A stretch of DNA of 7,030 bases from Bacteroidales bacterium (GTDB lineage Bacteria; Bacteroidota; Bacteroidia; Bacteroidales; WCHB1-69), in assembly GCA_031264975.1 (NCBI GenBank), contig JAISDH010000036.1, positions 1-7,030 of the forward strand, in the 5' to 3' direction. Numbering within the stretch: position 1 is the first letter of the stretch; each line of letters starts with the position of its first letter. A model generated the notes under the pieces. That model made no database searches, was not told the origin of the DNA, and was given only the letters and a program-made list of their open reading frames with translations. Position numbers and translations under genes: made by a program. Positions 6,796 through 7,030 of the stretch are shown piece after piece.

Positions 6796-6910
6796 TAACA
6801 TCAGCCTGAAGGATATGCCGAGCATAAGGCAGGAGACATTATTCACTTTAAAAAGCAGTATCAAAAATCATTGAAAGTCAAGACACTTAAAAGCCTCTCA
6901 AACCAACCCC
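6796..6910. other. Spacer with no recognised gene
   Basis: The stretch between the 8-mer repeat and the palindrome array. It includes AGCCTGAAGG, loosely resembling the inverted palindrome at 216-228, and ends in a C-rich run (CCAACCCCC) at the array edge. No ORF, promoter or RNA gene is supported. Confidence 0.5.
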
Positions 6911-6911
6911 C

Positions 6912-7030
6912 AAAAGGGTTATCCTTTTTTCAAAAAGGGTTATCCCTTTTACCCAAAAGGGTTATCCTTTTTACTCAAAAGGGTTATCCCTTTTACTCAA
7001 AAGGGTTATCCCTTTTTTGAAAAGGGTTAT
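6912..7030 (+). repeat. Tandem array of alternating AAAAGGG / CCCTTTT arms
   Basis: Six copies of GGGTTAT begin at 6916, 6937, 6959, 6981, 7003 and 7024, a period of 21-22 nt; the last is cut by the window edge. A full unit is AAAAGGG-TTAT-CCCTTTT followed by a short spacer such as ACTC. Both loops are about 4 nt, so each arm can pair with the arm on either side. The TTAT loop keeps one orientation in every copy. Units one and three have CCT in place of CCC, which still pairs as G-U in plus-strand RNA but becomes A-C on the minus strand. The period is not a multiple of three and no frame is supported. It could be an RNA structural element, a weak terminator cluster or a protein-binding array. 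Confidence 0.85.

Noticed and set aside
6748..6798. 16-codon frame MKEWTSRQVNKWTNER
   Set aside because: It is the translation of the 8-mer repeat; no ribosome site or promoter precedes it.
6912..7030. CRISPR array
   Set aside because: The period is only 21-22 nt and the bases between cores are nearly the same in each unit, so there are no variable spacers. No cas gene is present.

Overview
The window looks like chromosomal DNA of a Bacteroidota, most likely Bacteroidales, member. The evidence is a single-chain PurL whose opening (MIIFF...IGPRHEMISPYSTNAVEITQNMGL) matches the Bacteroides-type enzyme as I remember it, a TAnnTTTG-type -7 box upstream of it, moderately AT-rich codon use, and intergenic DNA full of short palindromes and degenerate short tandem repeats. 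The genus cannot be fixed from the sequence alone.

Layout: all four genes are on the minus strand and read right to left as one probable operon. They are purL (6529-2801, phosphoribosylformylglycinamidine synthase), a GT4-type glycosyltransferase (2794-1691), an L-threonylcarbamoyladenylate synthase of the YrdC/Sua5 family (tsaC, 1694-1125), and a 265-residue zinc-finger protein with pRiA4b ORF-3-like features (1092-295). The gaps are 6 nt, a 4-nt ATGA overlap, and 32 nt. A promoter -7 box lies about 40 bases upstream of the chosen purL ATG. A hairpin with a U-rich tail at 14-50 is the best candidate for the operon's end. A second terminator, at 147-170, points the other way and suggests a plus-strand gene just left of the window.

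The genes do not form one pathway. PurL makes FGAM in purine synthesis, TsaC makes the threonylcarbamoyl-adenylate used for the t6A tRNA modification, the glycosyltransferase probably acts in surface glycan synthesis, and the last protein belongs to a conserved family whose function I do not know. Co-transcription of housekeeping genes is the simplest reading.

The unusual material is noncoding. Positions 1-294 carry five different hairpin-forming palindromes. Positions 6530-7030 carry the purL promoter, a run of five degenerate 8-mers, and, at the right edge, a six-copy array with 21-22 nt period. In that array the arms AAAAGGG and CCCTTTT alternate, separated by 4-nt loops, so every arm can pair with either neighbour. 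A 13-nt word, TAACCGTTAATCA, lies in inverted orientation on both sides of the operon. I see no CRISPR array, RNA gene, insertion sequence or phage gene, and no convincing new multi-gene system.
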